From Candidatus Zixiibacteriota bacterium (GTDB lineage: Bacteria > Zixibacteria > MSB-5A5 > GN15 > JAAZOE01), in the NCBI GenBank assembly GCA_030668485.1, contig DAOUTW010000054.1, positions 1 to 32,204 on the forward strand: 32,204 bases of DNA. Reading direction: 5' to 3'. The notes under the pieces were generated by a model. The model saw only the letters and a program-made list of their open reading frames with translations. It made no database searches and was not told the DNA's origin. Made by a program: the position numbers and the translations under genes. Below, piece by piece: positions 18,022 to 28,500 of this stretch. Within the stretch, counting starts at the first letter, position 1, and each line of letters begins with the position of its first letter.

Positions 18022-20382
18022 TTAATGAGTCGGAGGTGGCCCTCCTTTAAAAACATAGTTTACCAGGTAAACAATATCTCCGACGTTAAGCGTGCCGTCG
18101 CCCGTGGCATCGCCAGTAGTGATCGGGCAGGGGCAAATCCCGCCCAGGAAAACATGACCGATGAGGAACACGATATCGCCGACATCAACGGTCTTGTCCC
18201 CATTGGCATCACCTGATATCAATCCGATGCAGGTAAAGTCACCCTCAATATAAAAATCCTCGCCGGAATAATATTGACCGGCGACGGTATAATGATTGAT
18301 TACCGTGTCATCCCATGGGGGATAGGTGGCAATAAAACTGTCTATTGCCACAAGCACTTTCAGAACCGTACCGTCAAAATCACCATAGGTTTCATAGTAA
18401 CTCCAGGATTTCGGAGAGAGACTGGAATTGATTATCAGCGTGGATGGATCTAGATCCTCGGAGGCATATCCGGCGGTAAATTCGCCGAAAGCCAGAAGGG
18501 CTGCAGTTATACCGACCCGGGCGGAATCACAGGTATAGAGGTCGACGGAATACATCGGGTCAGGCCAGATTGTGGCCCGGCAGGGAGGATTGTTATCGCA
18601 GGCGTCGCCGATACCGTCATCATCCATATCGGCCTGATCGGGATTATAAACTTCAGGACAATTGTCGTCGGGGCAGGTGTTGGCGACAAAGCCGGGATTA
18701 CCGAAACCGTCACCGTCAGTATCGGTGCAATCGTCGCACACATCGCCGATGCCGTCGCCGTCGGCATCACCCTGATCGGGATTGAATACCGTCGGACAGT
18801 TATCAACCGGGCATTCGTTCTCAGGATGACCGGGATCGCCATATCCGTCGTTATCGGAGTCAAAAGGACAGGACCATGCCACCGGCCAGCAGAAGGGGCC
18901 GGCGATGCCGGGACTGAACGGACTTCCGGTGGCATCGACAAAGAGAAAATCTCCGACCGGTGGGATAAATACCGAATCGACGCAAATGGTGCCGACCGCC
19001 GAGGCTGTTCCGGTCGAGGTCACAGTCAGGTGCATTGAAAGCATATGCTCCAGGAAACCGGCTGGCAAACCATTCCACAAGGCGGCTCCTCCCAGGAAAT
19101 AAGCATCCGGGGAAACTCCGTCAAGTTCGGTCTCGGACGCAATGATATCTGTCATATCCCAGATATCGGAGCTGGGATACATCCGGCAGCCGGGAACGAC
19201 CGTCACTGCTTGCTGTCCGGTGCCGGGACCGAGCGGACCGTAACCATCAAGTTGCGAATTCCAGATCCATGTGGCGTCATCGGGAGAATAAATTTGAAAA
19301 CCGAGTTGAAAAGCGCTGAGCATGACGGCATTCTCGAGCCAAACTCGGATCAGGTAATCATGACCGGCCATAATCGTATCCGACGTTTTGCCGCCGTCCT
19401 GCGGCCACGAGTCAATAAAGACAATATTACCTTTTTGATCACAGGCATCGCCGATACCGTCGTCATCGGTATCGGCCTGATCGGGATTATAAATTTCAGG
19501 ACAATTGTCGTCGGGGCAGGTATTGGCGGCAAAGCCGGGATTACCGAAACCGTCGGCATCGGTATCGGTGCAATCGTCGCAAACATCACCAAGGCCGTCC
19601 TGGTCATAATCAGCCTGGTCGGGATTATAAATCTCAGGGCAATTGTCATCAGGACATTCATTCTCCGGATGTCCCGGATCACCGTAACCGTCGGCATCAC
19701 TGTCATAGGGGCATGGAATCGATACTGCCCAGCAGAATGGGCCGTCGATAAGAGGCACGAAAACGTAGGCCGAGGCGTCGACAAAAATAAATTGACCCGC
19801 CGGAGGCACAAAACAAGAATCAAGACAAACCGTACCTACCGTACCTTCGGTTCCTGCCGACAAGAATTCGACATGAAGTGAGAGCATGTGCTCGAGGGGA
19901 CCGGAAGGCAGACCGTTCCAAAACGCCAGACCTCCGGGAAACACGGTATCAGGCGAGATACCGTCCATATTTGTCTCCGACATCAGCAGGTCGGTCATAT
20001 CCCATATCTCGGCAGTGGGGTCCATTCGGCAGCCCGGTACCACGGTAAGATAATGACCGCCGGTTTGAGAACCGTCGGGGCCATAGCCGTTCGGTTGATA
20101 AAGCCACGTCCATGAAGCGCCGCTGGCTGAGTATATTCTGAAACCGAGTTGGATTGCATCCAGATGGACATCATTCTCCAGTGATATTTGAAATTCGTAA
20201 TCGGTTCCGAGGACGGCGGTGTCAATCGCATTCGAACTTCCATACTCGGCCAGACTGACCGCAACCCTGTTCTCGGCAGCAAGCGGACAGGCGCAAAAAA
20301 CGGCCAGCAGAATCGATATTCCCAAAACAGCGATTGGAGATTTGTTTCCCAATATCGGTTTTATAAACGAATTCATGGCCAT
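18022..20382 (-). CDS. Secreted protein with two shared modules, TSP3 blocks and dockerin
   Basis: This is an exported protein of 786 residues. The ATG at 20382 has GGAGG 6 bases upstream, and a signal peptide ends near CPLAAEN. It holds two copies of the module found in the neighbouring TSP3 proteins, at about residues 38-228 and 317-504. Each is followed by a short TSP3 block containing [18 protein letters not shown] and [14 protein letters not shown]. A different beta-rich domain of about 115 residues follows (about 600-715, beginning [21 protein letters not shown]), which I do not recognise. A dockerin type I with two good F-hands ends the protein ([13 protein letters not shown] and [13 protein letters not shown]). 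The second module copy has lost the N-terminal signal-proximal part and begins [10 protein letters not shown]. Its make-up suggests duplication of a module-plus-TSP3 cassette. It probably has the same kind of structural role as its neighbours. Confidence 0.88.
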   Translation of the reverse strand: MAMNSFIKPILGNKSPIAVLGISILLAVFCACPLAAENRVAVSLAEYGSSNAIDTAVLGTDYEFQISLENDVHLDAIQLGFRIYSASGASWTWLYQPNGYGPDGSQTGGHYLTVVPGCRMDPTAEIWDMTDLLMSETNMDGISPDTVFPGGLAFWNGLPSGPLEHMLSLHVEFLSAGTEGTVGTVCLDSCFVPPAGQFIFVDASAYVFVPLIDGPFCWAVSIPCPYDSDADGYGDPGHPENECPDDNCPEIYNPDQADYDQDGLGDVCDDCTDTDADGFGNPGFAANTCPDDNCPEIYNPDQADTDDDGIGDACDQKGNIVFIDSWPQDGGKTSDTIMAGHDYLIRVWLENAVMLSAFQLGFQIYSPDDATWIWNSQLDGYGPLGPGTGQQAVTVVPGCRMYPSSDIWDMTDIIASETELDGVSPDAYFLGGAALWNGLPAGFLEHMLSMHLTVTSTGTASAVGTICVDSVFIPPVGDFLFVDATGSPFSPGIAGPFCWPVAWSCPFDSDNDGYGDPGHPENECPVDNCPTVFNPDQGDADGDGIGDVCDDCTDTDGDGFGNPGFVANTCPDDNCPEVYNPDQADMDDDGIGDACDNNPPCRATIWPDPMYSVDLYTCDSARVGITAALLAFGEFTAGYASEDLDPSTLIINSSLSPKSWSYYETYGDFDGTVLKVLVAIDSFIATYPPWDDTVINHYTVAGQYYSGEDFYIEGDFTCIGLISGDANGDKTVDVGDIVFLIGHVFLGGICPCPITTGDATGDGTLNVGDIVYLVNYVFKGGPPPTH

Positions 20383-20604
20383 TAACTCCCTCCGGCGTTA
20401 AGAGAAGACCATCGACAAGTCTTGATGCAGTTAATAACGGTTGGTGTAATCTTAACAGTATTATATTACAAAATCCTAAATTTGCAACAGATTACCTTTA
20501 AAAGATTCGGCGTACTTCACCATTGCGGGTTTGCATTTAACTAATTCTTATACGGCATAATAAGGAATCGTGGGGTGAATGATGATTGGTGTCACTGTTA
20601 TACC

Positions 20605-20638
20605 AAAAACAAGAAGGGCCGGCATTTTATCCGACCCT
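20605..20638 (-). terminator. Terminator after the C10 protease gene
   Basis: An 8-bp stem with one mismatch, AGGGCCGG/CCGACCCT (20615-20638), is followed on the minus strand by TCTTGTTTTTGG. It begins 24 bases past the stop codon at 20662. The GGGCCGG core matches the other terminators in this cluster. Confidence 0.7.
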
Positions 20639-20661
20639 CCCAATAACAGGATGGAACTTAT

Positions 20662-23600
20662 TTATTTGCAACCCGGTTCTGGTCCGCCTTTGAAAATGTA
20701 GCTGATCAGGAAAACAGCATCGCCGACATTACAATCGGAATCGCAATTGGCATCGCCGGCCTCGATGGGATCCGGAGGGGGACCGCCCCGGAACACGTAG
20801 GTGATTAGGTATACCGCATCGCCGACATCGATATTTCCGTCGCTGTTGGCGTCGCCCATCAACAAAGTTGAACAGGTGAATACCTGATTGCTGGTTGTCT
20901 CACCGCCAAAGCCGTCTATCGCTTTTACTTTCCAGAAATAAATATTGCCGTTTGAAAGAGGTTCGGTAAGGGTATAGGAGGTTGTATCCAGATCGCCGAT
21001 TGAGATTGTGGTGGAAAAAGTGGAGTCGGGCGAATAGAACAGGGTATAACTGATCACGTCATGTAAATCGCTATCGGTGGATGCTGACCAGGTAAAAGTC
21101 GGCAACAGATCGGGGAGTAATATACTATCCTCTGGCGCCAGCAGGTCGAAAGGATCCGGTATCTGATTGGTGGAGTTGACCCAGAAGGAAGCTGTCTCCG
21201 ACCATTCGCCGTCTTCATAAGGATCGCTCCCGCGAACACGCCAGTAATAATCTTCATCGTCGGATAAGGGAACATCGACGGTCCATGAACTGGCGACGTA
21301 GGTAGCAGGCTGATCATCGGCATCCGCCACTAAGATGGTTAATTCCGGATCGTCATAAACCTCATAGCGGTGGGTCATGTTGTCATATTGGGCATCAACA
21401 CCATTAGTGTGCGATAATTCAGGCAAAGCACCTGCCAGACCAATCATATTATTCGGTGATAAATCGGTACATACTGATGGAACCGAGTTCATGCGGCATT
21501 CGATATCGTCCCAGTTGGACCATAGTCCGCCGTCATAGGCGCGGGCCCGGACATAATATGCTTCTCCATCATGAAGTTCAAGCCCGGCGTAGGTGATCTG
21601 ATTATCGGTCCCGGATACGGGACCATCGTCCCACATCTCGGCAATGTCCCAATCGGCATCGCTGCCGACCTGAAATTGATACATTGCTTGCGGTGACGAT
21701 TCTCCGTCGATATAGGTCCATGTGAAATCAGGTGTATGGTCGATCAGGTTCATTGTCTCTCCCGAAACGACACCCAGGTCTAAAACTTGTGGGCAGCCGT
21801 CCGGCTTCTGATACCCGAAGAAGTTAATGATGTCCGAAAAAACGCTGTCACGGTCGCGCCATCGGCCGTCATCAGAAACTATCGCTTCAAATCCGAAGGA
21901 GAAAAAGACCAGTTTATAATCTCCGGAATAAGAAACAGCTCCATAATCAACCTGACCGAGATACAGCAATTCAGCCATGCCGGAATTAATTGGTACAATG
22001 AAATCGGGATCGGTTTGATTCGAGGCGCTGTTGCCGCCATGAATCGCCACCATGTAGCCGGAATCGAATACCTGGCCTCCCGGTACGGTCGCCAGCGCGG
22101 GAATAATCATGGTTGACTGATAGTCCGATCTGAGATAACTATTCAGAAAAGTTGGATCATAACTATCCAATTGAGCAGCGATCCCCTGTCCGGTCAGGAA
22201 AAGGTTCCCTGCTCTGTTCATAAAGCCCCGCATTGCATTTATTTCGATTCCACTCAATGGAGTGGTCTGATAATCGCCTGAAAACCAGATAACGAAATCA
22301 TAATCTGCGAGGAAGGCCGAATCGGGACTACCCAGATCGGAAACATCCCGGATATTCGAAGGAATTCGGAAACTGGCCAGTGCTTCCTGATAGTAGGTCT
22401 CGACGCCTCCGCCGTTGTCATCATCAACGAGCAGAACGGTTGCGCGACCGATCGATTTCTCAATAACCAGAGTATCGCTTTCGGTACCGTTCCAGTTGAT
22501 TTCGAGCATAAAAGAATCGATGCGGGGGATGTAGTCGATAGGAATATCGAATACCAGAGGATCACCGGTGTTTTCCACCGAATCGCGCTCCGGTATCGTC
22601 CCAAGATAAACGTATCCATCGGTTATCGGGACCGAGGCATCATCGATCGACAGGTTTATTTCCACGTCGGTTATTTCGGCGCCGCCGTAATTGGCGATGG
22701 TAAATGTTAATTCAATCGTTTCACCGGCCTCGGGGATACCGTCGCCATCGCCGAAAGCATCATCGGAGAGAGTATTGGCCCCCAGCCAGGGATTGCCGTT
22801 TTTCGGAATAATATTGCGGATCATCGACTCCTGATTCAATCCACAGCCATCCCAGGGGCAGTGTAAATGGTCGACAACATACCAGAGAGTCTGGTCGCCG
22901 CCCCAGCCGTAATTCATATGATACTGGTTAAGGTCATCCTGTATTCGCCAACCGTCGCAGACGATGGCATGGCTGAATATCCCATAAAGAATCGGATGTC
23001 CCTGGTTGATCTGCTCCACGACCAGGTCAAACCATGACTGGGAATTATAATAGGGGCGGGCGCTGGAGGTGATAGATTCATCATACATGAAATTATTCAC
23101 CATGGCCGCAAACACCGGAGTGAAATACGCGCCCGATCCGCAATAGCCATAATCCATGTCTATAACTACTCCGACTTCGTAGTTTATCTCAGCCAGGTTC
23201 TCCAGGGTACTCTCATAAATATAGGGATCGGAAAAGTCGGCCGATAATGTCTGACTGGGAGTACTTCCGCCACAGGAATTATCACCGTCCCATGTATAAG
23301 AATAGGAACCGTTGCCGAATGGAGGCCATTGATGATACCACATTATTTGGGCTATCGCTGTGGCAAGACATCCGACTACGCAACGTCCGCCGTCACCCAT
23401 TGGGCAATAAGCGTTATAAGGGTAGCTCTGGTGCCAGGACGAAGTCAAAAGCGGCCCGATACCCTCGGTCGGCTGTTGCAGGCTTTTGTTGGCCGAAGCA
23501 GCGAATTCATTGGGGGAGATGGCAAAATCATCCCATCTATCCCGGTTTATGATCCCGAATAAAGGTTCTTCCTCGGATGGAGGAATTGCTTCGAGGCTGC

Positions 23601-24036
23601 CGTAAACTTCGACGTATAAGCGTATACGATGCTGTAACACCTCCCGGATCATCAGAGCCATTCCATCCTGTTCATCGATATCAAGATCGGATTCATCGGA
23701 ATAGAATCGGACCGGAGGCATGTTCTTCAGCGCCGGAACGATTACAAAGCCGCCTGAGGAAACGGAGTAATATCGTCCCAGGAGAGTGTCATTTTCGATT
23801 ATATCCTGGATATCGGTTATCTCAGGATAAATATCTCCGGCCCAACCTCCGGTTTTGGATACCGTATATGTCAGCCAGTTGCGGCATACCAGTTCCATCT
23901 CATCGGGCGAGGCTGTTTCGGCAACTGCCACCACGGAACAAATCGAATCTATAAAAATAATGAGGAAGGCTAAGGTTATAGCCCATTTGGCGGTATTATT
24001 CCTACAAGAGAGGGGCAGAATTCTGTTTTGTCTCAT
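20662..24036 (-). CDS. C10 family (streptopain-like) cysteine protease with dockerin
   Basis: This is an exported endopeptidase precursor of 1124 residues. A signal peptide (about 15-40, ending VAVAET) precedes a Spi/propeptide-like region (about 42-180; GGFVIVPALKNMPPV). The catalytic domain runs to about 415. It has C223 in VGCLATAIAQIMWYHQWP, H356 in FSHAIVCDGW, and the downstream HMNYGWGG with N375 and W378, matching the streptopain/interpain layout, so it is likely active. About 422-1124 is collinear with the C-terminal part of the FG-GAP protein at 7909-11433: a CARDB-like domain, the LLVDDDN alpha/beta module, fibronectin-like repeats and a dockerin type I. The ATG at 24036 is preceded by GGAAGGGAG. 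Proteolysis at the cell surface or in the medium is the likely job. The substrate is unknown and could be environmental protein or the neighbouring exported proteins. Confidence 0.92.
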   Translation of the reverse strand: MRQNRILPLSCRNNTAKWAITLAFLIIFIDSICSVVAVAETASPDEMELVCRNWLTYTVSKTGGWAGDIYPEITDIQDIIENDTLLGRYYSVSSGGFVIVPALKNMPPVRFYSDESDLDIDEQDGMALMIREVLQHRIRLYVEVYGSLEAIPPSEEEPLFGIINRDRWDDFAISPNEFAASANKSLQQPTEGIGPLLTSSWHQSYPYNAYCPMGDGGRCVVGCLATAIAQIMWYHQWPPFGNGSYSYTWDGDNSCGGSTPSQTLSADFSDPYIYESTLENLAEINYEVGVVIDMDYGYCGSGAYFTPVFAAMVNNFMYDESITSSARPYYNSQSWFDLVVEQINQGHPILYGIFSHAIVCDGWRIQDDLNQYHMNYGWGGDQTLWYVVDHLHCPWDGCGLNQESMIRNIIPKNGNPWLGANTLSDDAFGDGDGIPEAGETIELTFTIANYGGAEITDVEINLSIDDASVPITDGYVYLGTIPERDSVENTGDPLVFDIPIDYIPRIDSFMLEINWNGTESDTLVIEKSIGRATVLLVDDDNGGGVETYYQEALASFRIPSNIRDVSDLGSPDSAFLADYDFVIWFSGDYQTTPLSGIEINAMRGFMNRAGNLFLTGQGIAAQLDSYDPTFLNSYLRSDYQSTMIIPALATVPGGQVFDSGYMVAIHGGNSASNQTDPDFIVPINSGMAELLYLGQVDYGAVSYSGDYKLVFFSFGFEAIVSDDGRWRDRDSVFSDIINFFGYQKPDGCPQVLDLGVVSGETMNLIDHTPDFTWTYIDGESSPQAMYQFQVGSDADWDIAEMWDDGPVSGTDNQITYAGLELHDGEAYYVRARAYDGGLWSNWDDIECRMNSVPSVCTDLSPNNMIGLAGALPELSHTNGVDAQYDNMTHRYEVYDDPELTILVADADDQPATYVASSWTVDVPLSDDEDYYWRVRGSDPYEDGEWSETASFWVNSTNQIPDPFDLLAPEDSILLPDLLPTFTWSASTDSDLHDVISYTLFYSPDSTFSTTISIGDLDTTSYTLTEPLSNGNIYFWKVKAIDGFGGETTSNQVFTCSTLLMGDANSDGNIDVGDAVYLITYVFRGGPPPDPIEAGDANCDSDCNVGDAVFLISYIFKGGPEPGCK

Positions 24037-24490
24037 ATCTCCCTTCCTGCCTGTTTTGATCTGTTTTTCGTGTGGTTCTCGCTGATATACCGTTCGATAT
24101 GCAGATCATTCCACAGACTTGGCGACTCAATCTTCCGAAAACATTTTGAAAGAACGATGACTTTTACCATGGCGGTAATGAGGACAATCAAAATGTGGAG
24201 GCAATCAAGTAGAAAACTCCTCCAGCATAGCCAATATACCATAATCAAATGATTAAGCAATCCCTTTCTCGTTTTGTAAACTGTTGTACAAGAAGCCGTT
24301 GATGCACGCGCGAGATGGTTTTGATATAATTGATCGATTATCTTTTCGGAAACCGGGATATATAAGCCCTCGTAGTATAAAATATGCCAATATTGAATGA
24401 GATAATTAAATATTGAATAAACCGGTAGCGATAAAAATGCATCTAATAGATGAAGAACAAATTGAAAGTCAGCCCGATAAAGGAGGAAAA
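24037..24490. other. Divergent intergenic region, 454 bases
   Basis: This separates two divergent genes (the C10 protease leftward, the DUF4097 protein rightward), so both promoters should lie here. I cannot place them with confidence. A minus-strand open frame covers most of it but resembles no family and lacks a ribosome site. The last bases hold AAAGGAGG directly before the ATG at 24491. Confidence 0.55.
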
Positions 24491-25450
24491 ATGAAATTGT
24501 CTTACAATTGGAACCGGTGTTTGTGCTTGCTGACAATCATGGCAGCGATGATTTTTGCTACCGACGCCGGAGCATGGATCAAAAAGGAAATGACGAAGTC
24601 ATTCTCGGTCTCGCCGGGAGGGTTGCTCAGTCTGGATACCGACCTCGGTTCTGTAGAAGTTCAAACCGGCGATAACAATGCCATTGAGGTTGAAATACTG
24701 CTGAAGGCCGATACCCGTGATGATGACAAGGCAGAAGAGATATTTGAAAAGTTCGAGGTTGATTACGAGCAGGATGGCGATGAAGTTTTTATAATAGGCG
24801 ATCTTGAAAAGAAGGAAAATAACTGGCGTTTCTGGGAAAAGAACCGCAATAAACTCCGTATTAAATTCGTAATCACCATTCCCGAAGAATTTGATATCGC
24901 CCTCGAAACCAGTGGGGGCTCTATTTCCGTGGCCGACCTTAACGGGAAAGTAAATGCCCGAACCTCAGGCGGAAGCCTTGAATTCGATAATATCAAAGGA
25001 TCGGTTCATGGGAAAACTTCGGGCGGCAGCATCTCGCTGAGTAGCTGTACCGGTTTTGCCGATGTCCGCACGTCCGGCGGCAGTATCAGTATCGGACGGG
25101 TGGGTGGTGAAGTCGTGGCTCATACCTCCGGCGGCAGTATCAATATCGATGAGGTAATGGGAACAATCGACGCCTCAACTTCCGGTGGCAGCGTCAATGC
25201 CCGCATCGCTCGGCAGCCGAAGGATGATTGTCGACTGACTACTTCCGGCGGAAGCGTGACCGTATATCTTGACCCCGATTTGAATTTCGATGTTGATGCC
25301 AAGACCAGCGCGGGACACGTCGAAACTGATTTCCCTGTCACTGTACGCGGCAAAATCTCCAAATCATCACTACGAGCCCAGATCAACGACGGCGGTCCGG
25401 AGCTTTACCTGAGAACATCGGGCGGCAATATTAAACTGTACGAGCTTTAA
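24491..25450 (+). CDS. Exported DUF4097-type beta-repeat protein
   Basis: This is an exported protein of 319 residues and the only plus-strand gene I accept in the window. I chose the ATG at 24491 because AAAGGAGG lies just upstream; the frame opens further upstream at 24413 without such a site. A signal peptide (about residues 8-28, ending DAGA) is followed by a head domain of about 100 residues. The rest is a repeat region built on the motif TSGGS: five consecutive 18-residue periods, then two 21-residue ones, and a last TSGGNIKLYEL at the C-terminus. This is the DUF4097 (putative adhesin) pattern, expected to form a beta-solenoid. No catalytic motif is seen. It has no dockerin, unlike its neighbours. 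It faces the 1680-residue gene and shares a terminator with it. Related proteins sit in the envelope, and their function is not established. Confidence 0.85.
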   Translation: MKLSYNWNRCLCLLTIMAAMIFATDAGAWIKKEMTKSFSVSPGGLLSLDTDLGSVEVQTGDNNAIEVEILLKADTRDDDKAEEIFEKFEVDYEQDGDEVFIIGDLEKKENNWRFWEKNRNKLRIKFVITIPEEFDIALETSGGSISVADLNGKVNARTSGGSLEFDNIKGSVHGKTSGGSISLSSCTGFADVRTSGGSISIGRVGGEVVAHTSGGSINIDEVMGTIDASTSGGSVNARIARQPKDDCRLTTSGGSVTVYLDPDLNFDVDAKTSAGHVETDFPVTVRGKISKSSLRAQINDGGPELYLRTSGGNIKLYEL

Positions 25451-25482
25451 TCCACTTCCGCGCATCTGCTTGCGCTCAATCA

Positions 25483-25511
25483 AAAAGGGCCGGTCAAAAA
25501 CCGGCCCTTTT
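25483..25511. terminator. Bidirectional terminator between convergent genes
   Basis: A 7-bp stem GGGCCGG/CCGGCCC (25487-25493 and 25501-25507) is flanked by AAAA on the left and TTTT on the right, which extend the stem and give a U-tract on both strands. It lies 32 bases after the plus-strand stop and 38 bases after the minus-strand stop, so it can serve both genes. Confidence 0.88.
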
Positions 25512-25549
25512 GTATATCTATCAATGCAATAGAGTCCTAATCTAAACCA

Positions 25550-28500
25550 CTACTTTATCAGTGCCATTTTGCGTGAATGGGTGTATTCGTCGGTCTTGAG
25601 GCGGTAGAAGTAAATGCCCGTGGCGACCTGGTCGCCTTTGTCATCGGTCCCATCCCAGATCACTGAATACTGTCCTGCGTTCTGGTTGCCGTTCACCAGT
25701 TCCTTCACCGTCTGGCCGAGAACATTGAATACAGTCAGTTCGACAGCGCCGGGATTGACAATCGAGTATTTGATAGTCGTGGCCGGATTGAACGGATTAG
25801 GGTAATTCTGGGCCAAATCATAGTACTGAGGCAGAACTTCGACCTTTTGTCTGATACCGTATTTGACCGCCATCTCATTCCCATATTCGTCAAAAACCTG
25901 GAGGTCTTGCAGTTCGACCACATTGAATCCATCGCAATTGACACGGAAAATATCCCCCTGTCCGGCTTCGATAAGGCCGGCGCCATCCATGTCGAAAATT
26001 CCGAAACGGTGTGCTCTGCCGGTATTTCCATAATGAATGTCCATGCCGGAAACCAACCGGCCCGTTTCCGGAGAAGACAGGCTGATAAACCCGGCCGGGT
26101 CCGGAATTTCAAACTGGACACCGCCCAATGGAATATCACTATCGATCAGCAATTGCAATTGTCGCCCTCGTTCGGTGGCCACTTCTTCCACGGTATAATA
26201 GACCGGTTCTCTGATGGCGGCAGCTTTAGAATAGTCCGGAGGAGGCCCGCTGTGGAAGACATAATTGATGATATAAACGATGTCGCCGACATTGACCGTG
26301 GCATCGGTATTGGCATCACCCGCTTCGACAGGAATTGGCGGCCGCTGGCCTTTGAATACATAGGCCACCAGATATACGCCATCGCCAATATTCACCATGC
26401 CATCGCCGGTGGCATCGCCGAACATGTTCAGAGCAATAAAGATATTACCCTGTACAAATTCGGGTATGATCGTATTCGAGGCCGGATCTATGAGTAGGAA
26501 TTCGCCGGCGGGCGGGTAGAAGGCTGAATCAATCACTGCTACCTGCTCCTCAACATCAGGTTTCACCTTCATATGTATTTTGCCTATGACGCCGTCTCCC
26601 GGTCCCAAGTTTTCCTCGAAGAAAACGACCATGCCGAAGAGAACTTTGCCCTGGGCGGTGTCGATTGAATACTGAAGGAGATTGATATACTCGATCCGGG
26701 TTTCGGTAAATGAAATCGAATCGCAGATGAATACGTCAGGGTCAAAAGTCAATGGGATTGAAATGGCAGCCAGTTCTGTAACGTTGTGCAGGTATACCGG
26801 AACGACTACTTCCTGACCTGGTTGAGCGGCAATTGAGGCGACGCGAACGGTATCGCGTTCGGGGACATCACTCGGGATGACCTCCAAATCGACGACCAAT
26901 TCCTTCGGACTGTTCAACGCTCCGGGAGAGGTTACCGTGATGGTGGCGGAATACAAGCCCGGATCAAGGCCGACGATGGAACAATAAACGGTGACGTTAG
27001 CTGGTGCCGTGCCTGACGAAGGATGAACGGTCAGCCATTCGGCGCCGGAGGTTTGCAGCGTCCAGTCAAGTGTTCCCTGACCGACATTCAATACGGAAAA
27101 TTCCTGTGCCCAGGGTTCGAAACCGTTATGCTCGGCGACGAAAAAGAGGCTATCCGCGGAAAGCGAGAGAATCGGTTGATTTGAATTTATGACCATTCTG
27201 ACCATGGCGGTTCGCGGCGAATTGATGGCATCTTCCGCTGTAACGGTAATAGTTGCTTCATAAGTACCGGGTGCGACACCGGTGGGATCAACCGTCACCA
27301 TAATCGCTTCGTCGGTAATGCCGGAATAGCTCGACAGTTGACACCATGCCGCATCGACTTCGGCCGACCATGCGATCGGATTGCCGTTGGAATTTTTGAT
27401 CATGATTTCCGCCTGATCACCCGGATCGCCATCGAGAAATTCGAACGACAACCCGCTGGGGATTAAAACGAGGTAATCAGGGACTTCACCCGATTCGATT
27501 ATGGTCAGGCGGGACCCAGGAGAAACGTCTGATTGATCGACAACAACTCCTGAGGGAAAGATCACCCGGAGATCGAAAAGGTCGCCGGAACCGGTCCCGA
27601 AATGAACATAATTTGGACCGGAACCGCTGAAACCGTTGGAAATATTGTATTCACGGAAGGCAACCTGACCTTCGGGATTTCCGACCTGGCCCGACTGGTA
27701 CAGATAACATTTGGCTCCGACACCGGCGCGGTTCGAGACCACTCCAACCGGTTTGACCGTTATAAACCGGCCATTATCAAGTTTGTTCTTAAAGAATGAA
27801 TTGCGAATGTCATCGGTGCGGGTAATGTAAATTTCAAGGTCGCCGTCGGCATCATAATCGCCGTAGACTGCCGCTCCCGCTTTCGCCAATCCGTCATTGA
27901 TCCCGCATTCGTCGGTGACTTCGGCAAAATGCCCGGTACCGTCGTTAATAAATAACTGCGCCGAACGATTTTCATTGGCCACAATCAAATCGAGGTCGCC
28001 ATCATTGTCGACATCGAAGAAATCTGTGCCGCGAGTGTAATTGGTGCAATTGGCGCCGGATTCGGAAGTGGCATCGACAAAATAACCGCTGCCGTCATTT
28101 AAATAGAGGTAGTTCGGATCGGAATAACCGGCTCCGGTATACATATCAAGATCGCCGTCGTTATCGACATCACCAAGAGATGCGCCCAAGCCGGTAGGGA
28201 AATACCCGAGGCTGGAATTATCAGAAATATCTTCAAAATGCCCCGTGCCGTCGTTACGGAAAAGCAGAATCGGCGCCAGGTTCTGGCGATTGACAACCAG
28301 GTCCATATCGCCGTCGCTGTCGATATCGCCAAAACAGACTCGGCAGACAAACGGAGTTTGAGACAAACCGGCCTCATCGGTAATGTCGGTGAATGTCATC
28401 TCGCCATCATTGCGGAAAAGGCGGGCTCCGTAAAAGACGTCAAGGTCGCCGTCATTGTCGACATCGGCGGCATTGGCGGCATAACCCTCATAGCCGAGAG

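Noticed and set aside
19045-19881. Plus-strand open frame of 278 codons
   Set aside because: It is antisense to the 786-residue TSP3/dockerin protein and is explained by the same repeat composition.
20266-20382. Lipoprotein signal in the 786-residue protein
   Set aside because: The Cys residues in [10 protein letters not shown] lack a proper lipobox at the preceding positions; an ordinary signal peptide fits better.
24033-24536. Minus-strand open frame of 167 codons in the divergent intergenic region
   Set aside because: It overlaps the start of the well-supported DUF4097 gene, has no recognisable domain and no ribosome site.
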